Source: an uncultured Bacteroidales bacterium (lineage in GTDB: Bacteria; Bacteroidota; Bacteroidia; Bacteroidales; P3). Taken from it: 64,000 nucleotides of DNA. Location: NCBI GenBank assembly GCA_905234665.1, contig CAJOIV010000010.1, positions 1 to 64,000 on the forward strand. Direction: 5' to 3'. The notes below the pieces were generated by a model. The model was not told where the DNA came from and did no database searches. It worked only from the letters and a program-made list of their open reading frames with translations. This document shows, one piece after another, positions 15,577 through 24,727 of this stretch. A program made the translations under genes and the position numbers. Each line of letters starts with the position of its first letter. The first letter of the stretch is position 1.

Positions 15577-17818
15577 AGTAGTTCTCATTCTGGACCTCCT
15601 GCTGGAACTTGGAGCAGTCGAGTTCGGTGTCGAGGGGCACCGAGGGCCGCTCGAAGTCGCCGCGCGGGAACTTGAGGCTCTTGTCCTGATAGATGCTGCG
15701 CATGAAATGGCCGAAGATGGGGAGTGCCTGGGCGGCACCCTGGCCGTAGGTCATGTTGCGGAAGTGGATGCTGCGCACCTCGCCGCCCGTCCAGATGGCG
15801 GTGGCGAGTTTGGGGGTGATGCCCACGAACCAGCAGTCGGAGTTGTTCTGAGTGGTACCCGTCTTGCCGGCGATGAAGTTGGTGAACTCGTTGAGTTTGT
15901 ACTTGTAGTTGAGGCGCACGCCTGTGCCGCTCTGCACCACGCCCTTCATAAGTTCGAGCATCATGTAGGCCGTGCGCTCGCTGATGGCCTCGTGGCGGTC
16001 GGGGGTGAAGCGGTCGAGGAGGGTGCCCTTGCTGTCCTCGATGTGGGTGATGAAGATAGGCTCGACATATTCGCCCTTGTTGGCGAAGGTGGCCATGGCG
16101 CCGGCCATCTCGTAGACCGTGATTTCGGGGGTGCCGACACAGATGGCCGGGACGGCGTCGATGTCGGAGGTGACGCCCATCTTGCGGGCGATGCCGATGA
16201 CCTGCTCGGGCGAGCCCTGCTTCATGAGGTAGGCCGAGACCCAGTTGACGGAGTGAGCCAAGGCCCATTTGAGGGTGACCATCTCGTCCTCGCGTTCGTT
16301 GGTGGAGTTCTTGGGACACCAGTCGGGCTGGCCCCAGACCTCGAAGCAGACCTCTGAGTTGGGTACCTCGGTACAGGGATACATGCCGAGGTCCTGCAGG
16401 GCCATGGTGTAGACAAAGGGCTTGAAGGTGGAGCCTACCTGGCGGTGGCTCATGACGTTGTCGTACTTGAAGTAGCGGTAGTTGATGCCGCCCACGTAGG
16501 CTTTGACGTGGCCTGTGCCGGGTTCGACGGACATCATGCCCACGTTGAGGAACTTCTTATAGTAGAGGAGAGAATCCCAGGGCGACATGAGGGTGTCGAT
16601 GTTGCCCTTCCACGAGAAGACGCGCATGTGGACTTTCTCGTTGAACACCTTGCGTATCTCCTTTTCACTGAGGCCCTGGTCATGGTGGAGGCGGTAGTAG
16701 CGGTCGGAGCCTTTCATGGCCTGGAGGAGGAGTTTCTCCTGCAGGTCGGGCGAGATGTCGCAGAAGGGGTTGCCTTTGCGGGCGCGCAGTTCGCGGTCGA
16801 ACTGGGGCTGGACCTCCTTGCTCATGTGCTCGCGCACGGCTGCCTCGGCGTAGCGTTGCATGCGGGAGTCGATGGTGGTGTAGATGCGCAGGCCGTCTTT
16901 GTGCACGTCGAAGTGCTCGCCATTGCTGTTACGGTGGTGTTTGCACCAGGTCTTCATGTAGTTGCGGATGTACTCGCGGAGGTAGGTGGCCAGGCCGTCG
17001 TTGTGGCTCTGGGGGGTGTAGTGCGACACGTCGACGGGCTCCTCCTTGTACTTCTCGAAGTCCTCGTCGGAGAGGAAGTCGTAGCGATTCATCTGGGAGA
17101 GGACGGTGTTGCGGCGGCTCTTGGAGTTGTCGGGGTGCAGGATGGGGCTGTAGGTGGTGGGGGCCTTGAGGAGACCCACCAGAGTGGCGGCCTCGGTGAC
17201 GGAGAGTTCGGCGGGGGTCTTGTCGAAGAAGGTCTTGGCGGCGGTCTTGATGCCGAAGGCGTTGCTTCCGAAGTCGACGGTGTTGAAGTACATGGCGATG
17301 ATCTCCTGCTTCGAGTAATTATGCTCCAGTTTGACGGCCACCACCCATTCCTTGAACTTGGAGAAGACGGTGCCTATCTTGCTGTGGTGCTCGCGGGGGA
17401 AGAGGTTCTTGGCCAGCTGCTGGGTGATGGTGCTGCCGCCGCCGCTGCTGCTCTGGCGGCCGATGAGGGTCTTGAAGAGGACGCGCACAAGGCTGCGGGG
17501 GTCGATGCCCGAGTGCTTGTAGAAGCGCACATCCTCGGTGGCGATGAGGGCGTTGACCAGATGGGGCGAGAGTTGGTCGTAGGTCACGTTGGAGCGGTTC
17601 TCCAGGCCGATGAAGCCGAGAATCTCGCCGTCGGCCGAGATGACCTCGGTGGCCTGGTTGCTCTTGGGGTTCTCCAATTCCTCGAAGGAGGGCATGAATC
17701 CCAGCCACCCCAGGGAGAGAAGGGTGAAGAAGAGGAAGATGAATATCCACACGCCCGCAAAGACTTTCCATGCGATGCGGATGGTGCGGTTGTCCTGTGT
17801 GCTTCGTTTCTTTGCCAT
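15566..17818 (-). CDS. Class A penicillin-binding protein 1A
   Basis: Bifunctional peptidoglycan synthase. One N-terminal transmembrane helix (~residues 12-34). The GT51 glycosyltransferase domain (~70-250) shows EDVRFYKHSGID and STITQQLAKNLF. The transpeptidase domain (~410-690) has all three active-site motifs: STFK near 464, SVN near 524 and KTGTT near 649. 750 residues, usual for the family. It is followed by rlmN with an 11-nt overlap and preceded by gldH, which suggests co-transcription from the 20 kb side. Confidence 0.95.
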   Translation of the reverse strand: MAKKRSTQDNRTIRIAWKVFAGVWIFIFLFFTLLSLGWLGFMPSFEELENPKSNQATEVISADGEILGFIGLENRSNVTYDQLSPHLVNALIATEDVRFYKHSGIDPRSLVRVLFKTLIGRQSSSGGGSTITQQLAKNLFPREHHSKIGTVFSKFKEWVVAVKLEHNYSKQEIIAMYFNTVDFGSNAFGIKTAAKTFFDKTPAELSVTEAATLVGLLKAPTTYSPILHPDNSKSRRNTVLSQMNRYDFLSDEDFEKYKEEPVDVSHYTPQSHNDGLATYLREYIRNYMKTWCKHHRNSNGEHFDVHKDGLRIYTTIDSRMQRYAEAAVREHMSKEVQPQFDRELRARKGNPFCDISPDLQEKLLLQAMKGSDRYYRLHHDQGLSEKEIRKVFNEKVHMRVFSWKGNIDTLMSPWDSLLYYKKFLNVGMMSVEPGTGHVKAYVGGINYRYFKYDNVMSHRQVGSTFKPFVYTMALQDLGMYPCTEVPNSEVCFEVWGQPDWCPKNSTNEREDEMVTLKWALAHSVNWVSAYLMKQGSPEQVIGIARKMGVTSDIDAVPAICVGTPEITVYEMAGAMATFANKGEYVEPIFITHIEDSKGTLLDRFTPDRHEAISERTAYMMLELMKGVVQSGTGVRLNYKYKLNEFTNFIAGKTGTTQNNSDCWFVGITPKLATAIWTGGEVRSIHFRNMTYGQGAAQALPIFGHFMRSIYQDKSLKFPRGDFERPSVPLDTELDCSKFQQEVQNENYYDF

Positions 17819-17843
17819 AACTCTTTGTGCTTTATAGGTTGGG

Positions 17844-18320
17844 CTATTTCGCGCTTACGCGTTCGATGCGGATACCGACACTCTTCAACCCGACGACATT
17901 GGTGTCGCGCATGCCGTGGGCGACGGCGACGGTGTAGGTGCCGGTGCGTGGGAAGATGACGTGCTTGCGGAAATAGTAACGGTTGTCGACATACCGCCCT
18001 GTGCGGCGGCCGAGCCACTGCCCCTGGACGTTGGCCAGCGGGCACTCGAGGGTGTCGTAGGCTGTGGAGCCGTCGGGGAAGGTGGTGTTGATGAAGAAGA
18101 AGGCGTTGGCTTTGTCGTAGCTGACGCTGTTGCGCAGGTCGAAGAAGAAGTTGTAGACATCGAGGGTATCGTCGATGGGTACATCGAAAGTCACGGCATC
18201 GTTCATATTCCACCCCCGTTCGTCGACATCGCGTTCGGCGGCATAGTAGACGTTCTTGTCGCAACCCGCAAGGAGAAGTAGGAGGTAAGAACTAAGAACT
18301 AAGAAGTAGTAGCGTTTCAT
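17844..18320 (-). CDS. gldH: Gliding motility lipoprotein GldH
   Basis: 158 residues with a lipoprotein signal ending LLLLLAGC. The core matches GldH: WNMNDAVTFDVPIDDTLDVYNFFFDLRN, then DTLECPLANVQGQWLGRRTG and a Tyr/Phe-rich end. GldH is an outer-membrane-associated lipoprotein linked to gliding and T9SS function. The hydrophobic core of the signal peptide (FLVLSSYLL) is encoded by CTTAGTTCTTAGTTCTTA, a low-complexity repeat identical in style to the intergenic ones. It sits between the RicT-like gene and the PBP1A gene. Confidence 0.85.
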   Translation of the reverse strand: MKRYYFLVLSSYLLLLLAGCDKNVYYAAERDVDERGWNMNDAVTFDVPIDDTLDVYNFFFDLRNSVSYDKANAFFFINTTFPDGSTAYDTLECPLANVQGQWLGRRTGRYVDNRYYFRKHVIFPRTGTYTVAVAHGMRDTNVVGLKSVGIRIERVSAK

Positions 18321-18336
18321 GATTCTCTAATGTGGT

Positions 18337-20013
18337 TTACTCATTTCCCCCTCTTTTGTCGCGGTCGCTGCTGCGACGCTGCGGGTTGTTGCGTGTGCGT
18401 TGCTCGCCCTGCACGCGGCGGTTGTCGGCGCGCTGGCGCATCTCGTTCTGTCGGCGGCGGTCGTCCTGACGGGCCCGTTCGTTGCGTTCATTGCGTTCGT
18501 TGCGCTCGTTACGTTCATTGCGCTCGTTGCGGGGGCGGGGACGGTTGTCCTCGCGGCGGTTGTTGTTCCGGTCGCGACGATTGTTGTTGTTGGCTACTGC
18601 TGCCGGGCGTTCGGCGGTGCTGGCGGCGGGCTCGGACTGGTCGTCGGCCATCATCTTAAGCTCGCGCTCGAACTCGGCGGTGCTGGTTTCCTGCTCCAGG
18701 GCGGCGTTGGACATGAGTTCCACCTGGAAGTCCTCTATGCGCTCGGGATACTGCTGGTTGCGGTTCATCTCGATAATCTCCTTCACGCTTTCGGCCTTCA
18801 GGGCGTAGAGTTCGTTCTTGCCCTCGTAGGCGTACCACATGATGCCGCGGAAGACGTCGGTCTTCTTGTACAAAGCCAGGCCCTCCTTGAAGCGGATGGG
18901 GGTGTTGGCCGGGGGGAACTTCTTCAGCGCGTCGGCATAGACCTCGCATTCGAAGTTGAGGCAGCACTTCAGTTTGCCGCACTGGCCTGCCAGTTTCTGG
19001 GGGTTGGGGAGAATCTGCTGAGTTTTGGCAGCGCTGGTGGTCACCGACTTAAAGTTGGTGAGCCAGGTGCTGCAGCAGAGCTCGCGTCCGCAAGTGCCCA
19101 GTCCGCCAACCTTGCCGGCTTCCTGCCGTACGCCGATCTGCTTCATCTCGACTCGCACGTGGAACTCCTCGGCCAGTATCTTGATGAGGCTGCGGAAGTC
19201 GACGCGGTCGTCGGCAGTGTAGTAGAAGATGGCCTTTGTGTAGTCGCCCTGGTACTCAACATCGTTCACCTTCATCTCCAGACCGAGGTCCTGGGCTATC
19301 TGGCGGGTGCGCAGCAGGGTGCCCTGCTCCACCTTGAGGCTCTCGGCCCAGCGCTCGATGTCGTTGCTCTTGGCACGGCGGAAGAGGCGGCGGATGTTCT
19401 CGCTTTTGGGGTCGACACGGCGTTTCTTCATCTGGATGCGGCACACCTCGCCAGTGAGGCTCACGATGCCGATGTCGTGTCCGGGCTGTCCTTCGACGGC
19501 TACCACGTCGCCCTCGGTCACCTCCAGTCCGTCGGGCAGGCGGAAGAAGTCTTTGCGGTTATTCTTGAAGCGCACCTCGACACAGTCGAAGGGGACACCG
19601 CCAGGCTGGCGGATGCCACGCAGCCAGTTCATAGAGGTCACTTTGCTGCAGCTGCGCACCTCCGACTCCTTGACGGGCTTGTATGACTGCGGGCAGTGCT
19701 TGCAGCCACGGCTCAGGAAGAGGTCCTCCTCGTATTTGACCCACGGAATCTCGGGGTCGGGGTCCATGTAGGGGTCGATGGTGCTCTCGGGCGGGGCCTG
19801 GTACTCGCCAAAGACGTCCACCTTCTCCTCGCGCTGCTCCTGTTTCTGCTTCTCACGCTCGCGGCGTTCTTTCATGAATATCTCCAAGTCTTCGGCGGTG
19901 GCGATATAATCCTCGTCGTCGTCGGCATATCTGGCCTGTGACTCCTCGGGTGCGGGAGTGGCTTCTTGGGTTTCAACGGCTTGCTTCTGCTCTAATTCTT
20001 TCTGTTCTTCCAT
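18337..20013 (-). CDS. PSP1-domain (RicT/YaaT-like) protein with an NER-repeat tail
   Basis: 558 residues. The PSP1 core (~235-330) contains ADDRVDFRSLIKILAEEFHVRVEMKQIGVR, followed by the cysteine clusters CGRELCC and CGKLKCCLNFE that in RicT proteins bind an iron-sulfur cluster. An acidic/Glu-rich N-terminus (~1-70) and a very basic disordered C-terminus with about six tandem Asn-Glu-Arg triplets flank it. In Bacillus the relatives act with RicA/RicF in RNA processing; the role in Bacteroidetes is not established to my knowledge. It is upstream of gldH with a 16-bp gap. Confidence 0.8.
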   Translation of the reverse strand: MEEQKELEQKQAVETQEATPAPEESQARYADDDEDYIATAEDLEIFMKERREREKQKQEQREEKVDVFGEYQAPPESTIDPYMDPDPEIPWVKYEEDLFLSRGCKHCPQSYKPVKESEVRSCSKVTSMNWLRGIRQPGGVPFDCVEVRFKNNRKDFFRLPDGLEVTEGDVVAVEGQPGHDIGIVSLTGEVCRIQMKKRRVDPKSENIRRLFRRAKSNDIERWAESLKVEQGTLLRTRQIAQDLGLEMKVNDVEYQGDYTKAIFYYTADDRVDFRSLIKILAEEFHVRVEMKQIGVRQEAGKVGGLGTCGRELCCSTWLTNFKSVTTSAAKTQQILPNPQKLAGQCGKLKCCLNFECEVYADALKKFPPANTPIRFKEGLALYKKTDVFRGIMWYAYEGKNELYALKAESVKEIIEMNRNQQYPERIEDFQVELMSNAALEQETSTAEFERELKMMADDQSEPAASTAERPAAVANNNNRRDRNNNRREDNRPRPRNERNERNERNERNERNERARQDDRRRQNEMRQRADNRRVQGEQRTRNNPQRRSSDRDKRGGNE

Positions 20014-20046
20014 TATGAATGATTGTATATATGATTGTATGAGTGG

Positions 20047-21102
20047 TTACCTGTTCTTTATCATCTTGCTGAGGGTGAAGGAGAGCTGCATGAAGGTGAT
20101 TTTGCTGTTGGCGTTGCGCTCCAGGGCGTAGAGGGCGTCGTTCATGGCCTTCATCATCTGCTCCACGTTGTTGGGGGTGATCATGGCCGGGAACGAGATG
20201 TCGAACTTCTCGTCGCCGAACACCAGTTCATCCTCCATCCGATAGCCTGCGGCGGTCTGAAGGAAACAGGCGCGCAGCGACTCCTGCGCATATAGCAGGA
20301 ACTGCTTCTGCTGTTCGCGCCCCAGGGAGGCCGTCTGGTCCACCCATCCCGAGAGCTGCTGCATGTTGAGTTTGAACAGCAGCCGCATCCACGACACAAA
20401 CATCTCCGCCATTGCGGCGCGCCGCTCGGGAGTGAGGTCAGCCCCCAGGTCGGGCACCACGGTCTGCTGCACGCGCGAGAGGATGGTCTGCAGCATGCGG
20501 TCGCGGCTCTCGGCCACGAGCAGCAGCAACGTCTTCTCGGCAGGTTCCTCGAGGGTCTTCAGCAACTTGTTGGCGCAGTCGAGGTTCATCCGTTCGGCCA
20601 TCCAGACGATGAGCACCTTGTAGCCCCCTTCGTAGGCCTTCAGTCCCAGGGTGCGCACGATGTTGTCGGCATCGCGCTCGCGTATCATTCCCTGTTTGTT
20701 GTCGAACCCCAGCGCGGCGTACCATTCGTCCTCCGTTCCCCGCTGGCGGGTGTCGGCCATGAACTGACGGAACTCTTCCTGGAAGTCTTCCGAGCAGGGT
20801 TTGCTGGTCACCGTCGCCGTCGTGGCGGAGGGGAAGACCAGATGCAGGTCGGTGTGCATCAACTCGGCGTACTTGCGGCAACTGGGGCACTGTCCGCAGC
20901 TGTCGGCCCGCAAGGGCGACCCTTCGGGGTAATGTTGCCGGTTCTCGCAGTTCAGATATTGGGCATACGCCACGGCCAACGCCAAACTCCCGCTCGACGT
21001 TGGTCCGAGGAACATTTGGGCGTGGCTGACACGCCCCGAGTCGATTATTTCAGTCAGCCGGTTGGCAAGAACCTCCTGACCCACAATATCTTTGAACTGC
21101 AT
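20047..21102 (-). CDS. holB: DNA polymerase III delta' subunit
   Basis: Clamp-loader component. The N-terminus FKDIVGQEVLANRLTEIIDSGRVSHAQMFLGP is typical, with a degenerate Walker A (GPTSSGSLALA) as in delta' subunits. The zinc-binding cysteines are in CGQCPSC, and LLKTLEEPAEKTLLLLVAES is the conserved sensor region. 351 residues. A TATCTTTG box precedes it by ~20 bp; the RicT-like, gldH, PBP1A and rlmN genes follow in the same direction. Confidence 0.92.
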   Translation of the reverse strand: MQFKDIVGQEVLANRLTEIIDSGRVSHAQMFLGPTSSGSLALAVAYAQYLNCENRQHYPEGSPLRADSCGQCPSCRKYAELMHTDLHLVFPSATTATVTSKPCSEDFQEEFRQFMADTRQRGTEDEWYAALGFDNKQGMIRERDADNIVRTLGLKAYEGGYKVLIVWMAERMNLDCANKLLKTLEEPAEKTLLLLVAESRDRMLQTILSRVQQTVVPDLGADLTPERRAAMAEMFVSWMRLLFKLNMQQLSGWVDQTASLGREQQKQFLLYAQESLRACFLQTAAGYRMEDELVFGDEKFDISFPAMITPNNVEQMMKAMNDALYALERNANSKITFMQLSFTLSKMIKNR

Positions 21103-21122
21103 ATCGGGTACTAATTAAAATA

Positions 21123-21130
21123 CAAAGATA
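21123..21130 (-). promoter_or_regulatory. -7 box (TATCTTTG) for holB
   Basis: Minus strand TAGTATCTTTGTATT, 20 bp before the holB ATG, so the leader is very short. Confidence 0.6.
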
Positions 21131-21176
21131 CTAATAATATCTGATATAGCAGCTTTTCAGGAAGAAAAAAACATTT

Positions 21177-22490
21177 TCAGGCCCCGTAGCCGGGTTTGCC
21201 GAGGAACCGGAACATGTTCTTCTTGTAGGCTTCGACACCGGGTTGGTCGAAGGGGTTGACGTCAAGGGTATAGCCGCTGACGCCACAGGCAAACTCAAAG
21301 AGGTAGATCAGCTGACCGAGGTAGTACTCATTGATTTCCGGCAGGGTGAAACGGAGCACGGGGACGCCTCCGTCGTTGTGGGCCTGGATGGTGCCCAGCT
21401 CGGCGTTGTGGTTGATGTCGGTGAGGCTCTTGCCGAGAAGATAGTTGATGCCGTCGAGGTTCTGTTCGTCGGCAGGAATGGCGACAGTGGCGGCAGGGCG
21501 CTCGACGCTGATGACGGTCTCGAACATGGTGCGTTCGCCCTCCTGGACATACTGTCCCATGGAATGGAGGTCGGTGGTGAAACTCAGGCTGTGGGGCATG
21601 ATGCCTTTGCCCTCCTTGCCCTCGCTTTCGCCGTAGAGCTGTTTCCACCACTCGCTGATATATTTAAGGGCAGGGACGAAGTTGACCAGCATCTCGACCT
21701 TGCGGCCCTTGCGATAGAGAATGTTGCGCATGGCAGCATAGAGGAGGGCGGGGTTGGTGTCGAGGGTGTTGTTCTCGATGCAGATGCGGCGCATGTCGCG
21801 GGCTCCCTGCAGCAGCCGGTCGATATTGTAGCCAGACATGGCGATGGGGAGGAGACCCACGGGGGTGAGGACAGAGAATCGGCCGCCCACATTGTCGGGG
21901 ATGACGTAGGTCTGATAGCCTTCCTGCTTGGCGATGTCGTGGAGGGCCCCCTTGCGGGCGTCGGTGATGGCGATGATGCGGTTGCCGGCATCCTTGCCGT
22001 ATTTCTTCTCCATGTGACCCTTGATGATGCGGAATGCTACGGCGGGCTCGGTGGTGGTGCCCGACTTGGAAATGACGGCCACGGCATAGTCGTGTTTGTC
22101 AAGCAAATTGAGGAGTTGGTGGTAGTAATCCTCGCTCAGCGTGTGTCCTGCATATATAATGTAAGGGGCCTTGCGGTCGTTGCGGAAAGGCTCGAACTCC
22201 GACTGGAGGGCTTCGATGACGGCGCGGGCACCCAGGTAGCTGCCTCCGATGCCGATGACCACGAAGAGCTTCGCTATGGGCGAGAGACGGCGCACATCGG
22301 CAGCAATGCTGTCGAGCATGGCGGAATCCACCTCTTCAGGCAGGTCTATCCATCCCAAGAAATCATTGCCTTTGCCTTCGCGGCTGAGTAGGGTGGCCTT
22401 GGCGGCCTGGACCTCGGTTTGCATGGCGGCACGCTCGTCAGCGGACACGAATGTCTCCGAGTAGTTGATGTTGAAATTGATGTTTTCCAT
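21177..22490 (-). CDS. pgi: Glucose-6-phosphate isomerase
   Basis: Interconverts glucose-6-phosphate and fructose-6-phosphate. Signature regions: VVIGIGGSYLGARAVIEAL, VISKSGTTTEPAVAFR, and FDQPGVEAYKKNMF at the C-terminus. 437 residues, the shorter form usual in Bacteroidetes and Firmicutes. Monocistronic, with its own TACCTTTG promoter. Confidence 0.96.
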   Translation of the reverse strand: MENINFNINYSETFVSADERAAMQTEVQAAKATLLSREGKGNDFLGWIDLPEEVDSAMLDSIAADVRRLSPIAKLFVVIGIGGSYLGARAVIEALQSEFEPFRNDRKAPYIIYAGHTLSEDYYHQLLNLLDKHDYAVAVISKSGTTTEPAVAFRIIKGHMEKKYGKDAGNRIIAITDARKGALHDIAKQEGYQTYVIPDNVGGRFSVLTPVGLLPIAMSGYNIDRLLQGARDMRRICIENNTLDTNPALLYAAMRNILYRKGRKVEMLVNFVPALKYISEWWKQLYGESEGKEGKGIMPHSLSFTTDLHSMGQYVQEGERTMFETVISVERPAATVAIPADEQNLDGINYLLGKSLTDINHNAELGTIQAHNDGGVPVLRFTLPEINEYYLGQLIYLFEFACGVSGYTLDVNPFDQPGVEAYKKNMFRFLGKPGYGA

Positions 22491-22515
22491 GTTTCAAGAG
22501 TTGATTTTCAGCCTG

Positions 22516-22523
22516 CAAAGGTA
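22516..22523 (-). promoter_or_regulatory. -7 box (TACCTTTG) for pgi
   Basis: Minus strand TGTACCTTTGCAGG, about 26 bp upstream of the pgi start. Confidence 0.6.
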
Positions 22524-22671
22524 CATCTTTTTTTCGACACTGCCAAGAATTCTTGAGAAAATTATCCGAGATACACTAACGCTCAGCGAGTTGTCGAATA
22601 ATTGAGGATTCGGGAGGGCACGCCGGAATCGCCTAATCTGTTGAAAAAAAAACTTTTTTCTCGAAAAAAGA

Positions 22672-22701
22672 TTTGCATATCAGAAAAAGTTAGTATCTTT
22701 G
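22672..22701 (+). promoter_or_regulatory. Promoter of the OmpA gene: TTTG / TATCTTTG
   Basis: A -33 TTTG (22672-22675) and a -7 TATCTTTG (22694-22701) separated by 18 bp. This is the best full match to the Bacteroidetes promoter in the window, fitting a highly expressed porin gene. Confidence 0.7.
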
Positions 22702-22749
22702 CAGGACGAAAAAACACGAGAAAAGTTTAACAATTAATTGAATAACAAA

Positions 22750-24051
22750 ATGATGAAGAAATTATCAAAAGTCGCTTTGTTGGTTTGCTTTGTCGCAATG
22801 GCAACCAGCGCAACCGCTCAAAAGCATGAGTACCCCCGCTACGGATTCTGGAGCAACTGGGGTGTTGGCGTGTATGGCTCGTTCAACTGGCAGTTGGACA
22901 ACCTTTTTTCCGCCCAAAGAGGTGAATTGAACGCTTACACTCAGGGTGACTACGGTTGGGGCGCAGGCCGCAGCCTGGGTATGGGTCTCCTGCTTGAGAA
23001 ACCCATTAGCAATGTGTGGTACGGCCGTCTGCGTTTCACCTGGCCTACCCTGCTCACCAAAACCTATCCTCAGCACTATGCTAGTGATGGTGTCGAGGAA
23101 GACCACTCGCTGAAAAGAATGGACAACCATGCCGCTCTGACCTTCGAGTTGGAACTCAACCTTATTGATGCCTTCAAGGGTTGGGATCCTAACCGTTGCT
23201 TCTCCCCGTACCTGTTCGCCGGTGGCGGTCTTGCCTTCAGTTTCAACCGCGCCCGCGGTGACTATCTGGCCTCCATCCAGCTGGACGGTGGTCTGGGTGC
23301 CCGTTACAAGCTCTGCGAGAGCAGCACCATCTTTGCCGAGGTCGAGGCCGATGTTATCGGTGACGCCCCCGCATTCTGGAAGAAACAACTTTGGGAGAAT
23401 AATTCCCAGTGGCACAACATGAACCTCCTTGTCAACTTTGGCTACATCTATAATCTGGGTGTCACTCCCGCTGACCGCGCCCTTGCCGCCCAGCGTGCCC
23501 TCCTCACCCAGGAGCGCTTCGACGCCCTCAACGACGAGGCTGAGCAGCTGAAGAAAGACCTCGCCGAGGCCCAGGCCAACGAGAAGAAACTGGAAGGCGA
23601 AGTTGCTGACCTCACCGCCGAGAACCAGCGCATCAAGGACGAGGCCGATGCCCGCACCGCCGCCCTCAACGACAGCATCCAGGGTGTCATTGACCAGCTC
23701 AAGTCCGACCAGCTCAACTACTATGCCATCCCGTTCTCAATCCTCTATCCCAACGATGTGTGGCATGTTCAGGACAGCGAGTTCATCAAACTCGAGGCCA
23801 TCGCCCGCGTGATGAAGGACAACCCCGATGTGAAACTGACCATTGTCGGCTTCTGCGACTACACCGCCTCCGATGAGTACAACATGAAACTCTCCGAGAA
23901 GCGTGCCAAGGAAGTCAAGCGCCTCCTCGTCAAGAAGTATGGTGTTGATGGCGACCGTCTCGAAGTCGATTGGAAGGGTAAGACCATTGCCTTCGGTGAC
24001 ATCAAGTTCTCCCTCAACCGTCGCGTCTCCTTCTACCGCATCATTGAATAG
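22750..24051 (+). CDS. OmpA-family outer-membrane protein
   Basis: The track start at 22738 is a TTG; the tandem ATGs at 22750/22753 fit the signal peptide (MMKKLSKVALLVCFVAMATSATAQ). An N-terminal beta-barrel (~residues 25-235, aromatic strands such as YGFWSNWGVGVYGSFNW) is followed by a ~60-residue coiled coil (DALNDEAEQLKKDLAEAQANEKKLEGEV). A C-terminal OmpA domain comes last (LTIVGFCDYTASDEYNMKLSEKRAKEVK, with LNRRVSFYRI). About 433 residues. Codon use is strongly biased, as in abundant proteins. It probably links the outer membrane to peptidoglycan. A clear terminator follows. Confidence 0.92.
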   Translation: MMKKLSKVALLVCFVAMATSATAQKHEYPRYGFWSNWGVGVYGSFNWQLDNLFSAQRGELNAYTQGDYGWGAGRSLGMGLLLEKPISNVWYGRLRFTWPTLLTKTYPQHYASDGVEEDHSLKRMDNHAALTFELELNLIDAFKGWDPNRCFSPYLFAGGGLAFSFNRARGDYLASIQLDGGLGARYKLCESSTIFAEVEADVIGDAPAFWKKQLWENNSQWHNMNLLVNFGYIYNLGVTPADRALAAQRALLTQERFDALNDEAEQLKKDLAEAQANEKKLEGEVADLTAENQRIKDEADARTAALNDSIQGVIDQLKSDQLNYYAIPFSILYPNDVWHVQDSEFIKLEAIARVMKDNPDVKLTIVGFCDYTASDEYNMKLSEKRAKEVKRLLVKKYGVDGDRLEVDWKGKTIAFGDIKFSLNRRVSFYRIIE

Positions 24052-24071
24052 TTACGGTAGTGACAAAAAAA

Positions 24072-24106
24072 AATGGTGCCCCACCTGCTGGGGCACCATT
24101 TTTTTT
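24072..24106 (+). terminator. Rho-independent terminator of the OmpA gene
   Basis: 11-bp stem AATGGTGCCCC / GGGGCACCATT with a 7-nt loop followed by a run of T, about 20 bp after the stop codon. Confidence 0.85.
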
Positions 24107-24124
24107 GCTTCCGGACAAACAAAA

Positions 24125-24148
24125 AATGAGGCTTTCCGAGCCTCATTT
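24125..24148 (-). terminator. Terminator of tRNA-Ala(CGC)
   Basis: Hairpin ATGAGGCT...AGCCTCAT followed on the minus strand by TTTTTTG, located 8 bp past the tRNA 3' end. Confidence 0.75.
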
Positions 24149-24155
24149 CTGTTTG

Positions 24156-24228
24156 TGGAGTATACGGGAGTCGAACCCGTTACCTTTTGATTGCGAACCA
24201 AATGCTCTACCAAATGAGCTAATACCCC
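24156..24228 (-). tRNA. tRNA-Ala (anticodon CGC)
   Basis: 73 nt folding as a full cloverleaf: acceptor GGGGTAT/ATACTCC, D-arm GCTC/GAGC, anticodon stem TTTGG/TCAAA with loop TTCGCAA, T-arm ACGGG-TTCGACT-CCCGT. Position 34-36 is CGC, and the acceptor has the G3:U70 pair that defines alanine identity. CCA is not encoded. Confidence 0.93.
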
Positions 24229-24245
24229 ATTGCTGAATTGCGGTG

Positions 24246-24253
24246 CAAAGATA
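24246..24253 (-). promoter_or_regulatory. -7 box (TATCTTTG) for tRNA-Ala(CGC)
   Basis: Minus strand TTGTATCTTTGCACC, 17 bp upstream of the tRNA 5' end. Confidence 0.6.
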
Positions 24254-24468
24254 CAACTTTATTCTGTTATGGAAAGAACCTATTTTCTTAAATGATTATA
24301 ACACGCCAAATATCTCTCTGGCCGTTAGCCTATTGGCGGTTGTAATAATCATTCATTCGGTCGGCGATCTGCCTGAAGTCCGCACGCAGTATGATGTTGA
24401 GCGCTTGCCCGTCGCGCATTGTTGGCAAAATTATGCCCCGGACATTTGCAGGATATAGAAAAATGTTG

Positions 24469-24476
24469 TATTTTTG
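24469..24476 (+). promoter_or_regulatory. -7 box (TATTTTTG) upstream of the AlkZ-like gene
   Basis: GTTGTATTTTTGCAGTC fits TAnnTTTG. The next plus-strand gene starts ~250 bp later, so the leader is long. The 62-residue ORF at 24530-24718 inside this leader has no recognisable features. I see nothing else in 24254-24727. Confidence 0.5.
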
Positions 24477-24727
24477 CAGTCGGAAATACATTCGGTTTAT
24501 CCTCCTAAGAACCGGTGTCATGATGGTTTATGGCTATGGGCAACAACGAAATGAATAGTTATAAGAATGCACTCCCAGCCTCCGCCGAGACAATTGGGTG
24601 CCAGAACCGACGGCGATTACAAGTCTCCTATAGACATGCTGACGGCCGATTCCGTTGCAGTGTGGATGAATCTTCCGTGAGGGTCGCAACGGCCTGTGGC
24701 GGTTTTATGGGTAGTTAATGTAAAGAT

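Noticed and set aside
24530-24718. 62-aa ORF in the leader of the AlkZ-like gene
   Set aside because: No signal, motif or coupling; the composition is like random sequence. I could not support it as a gene.
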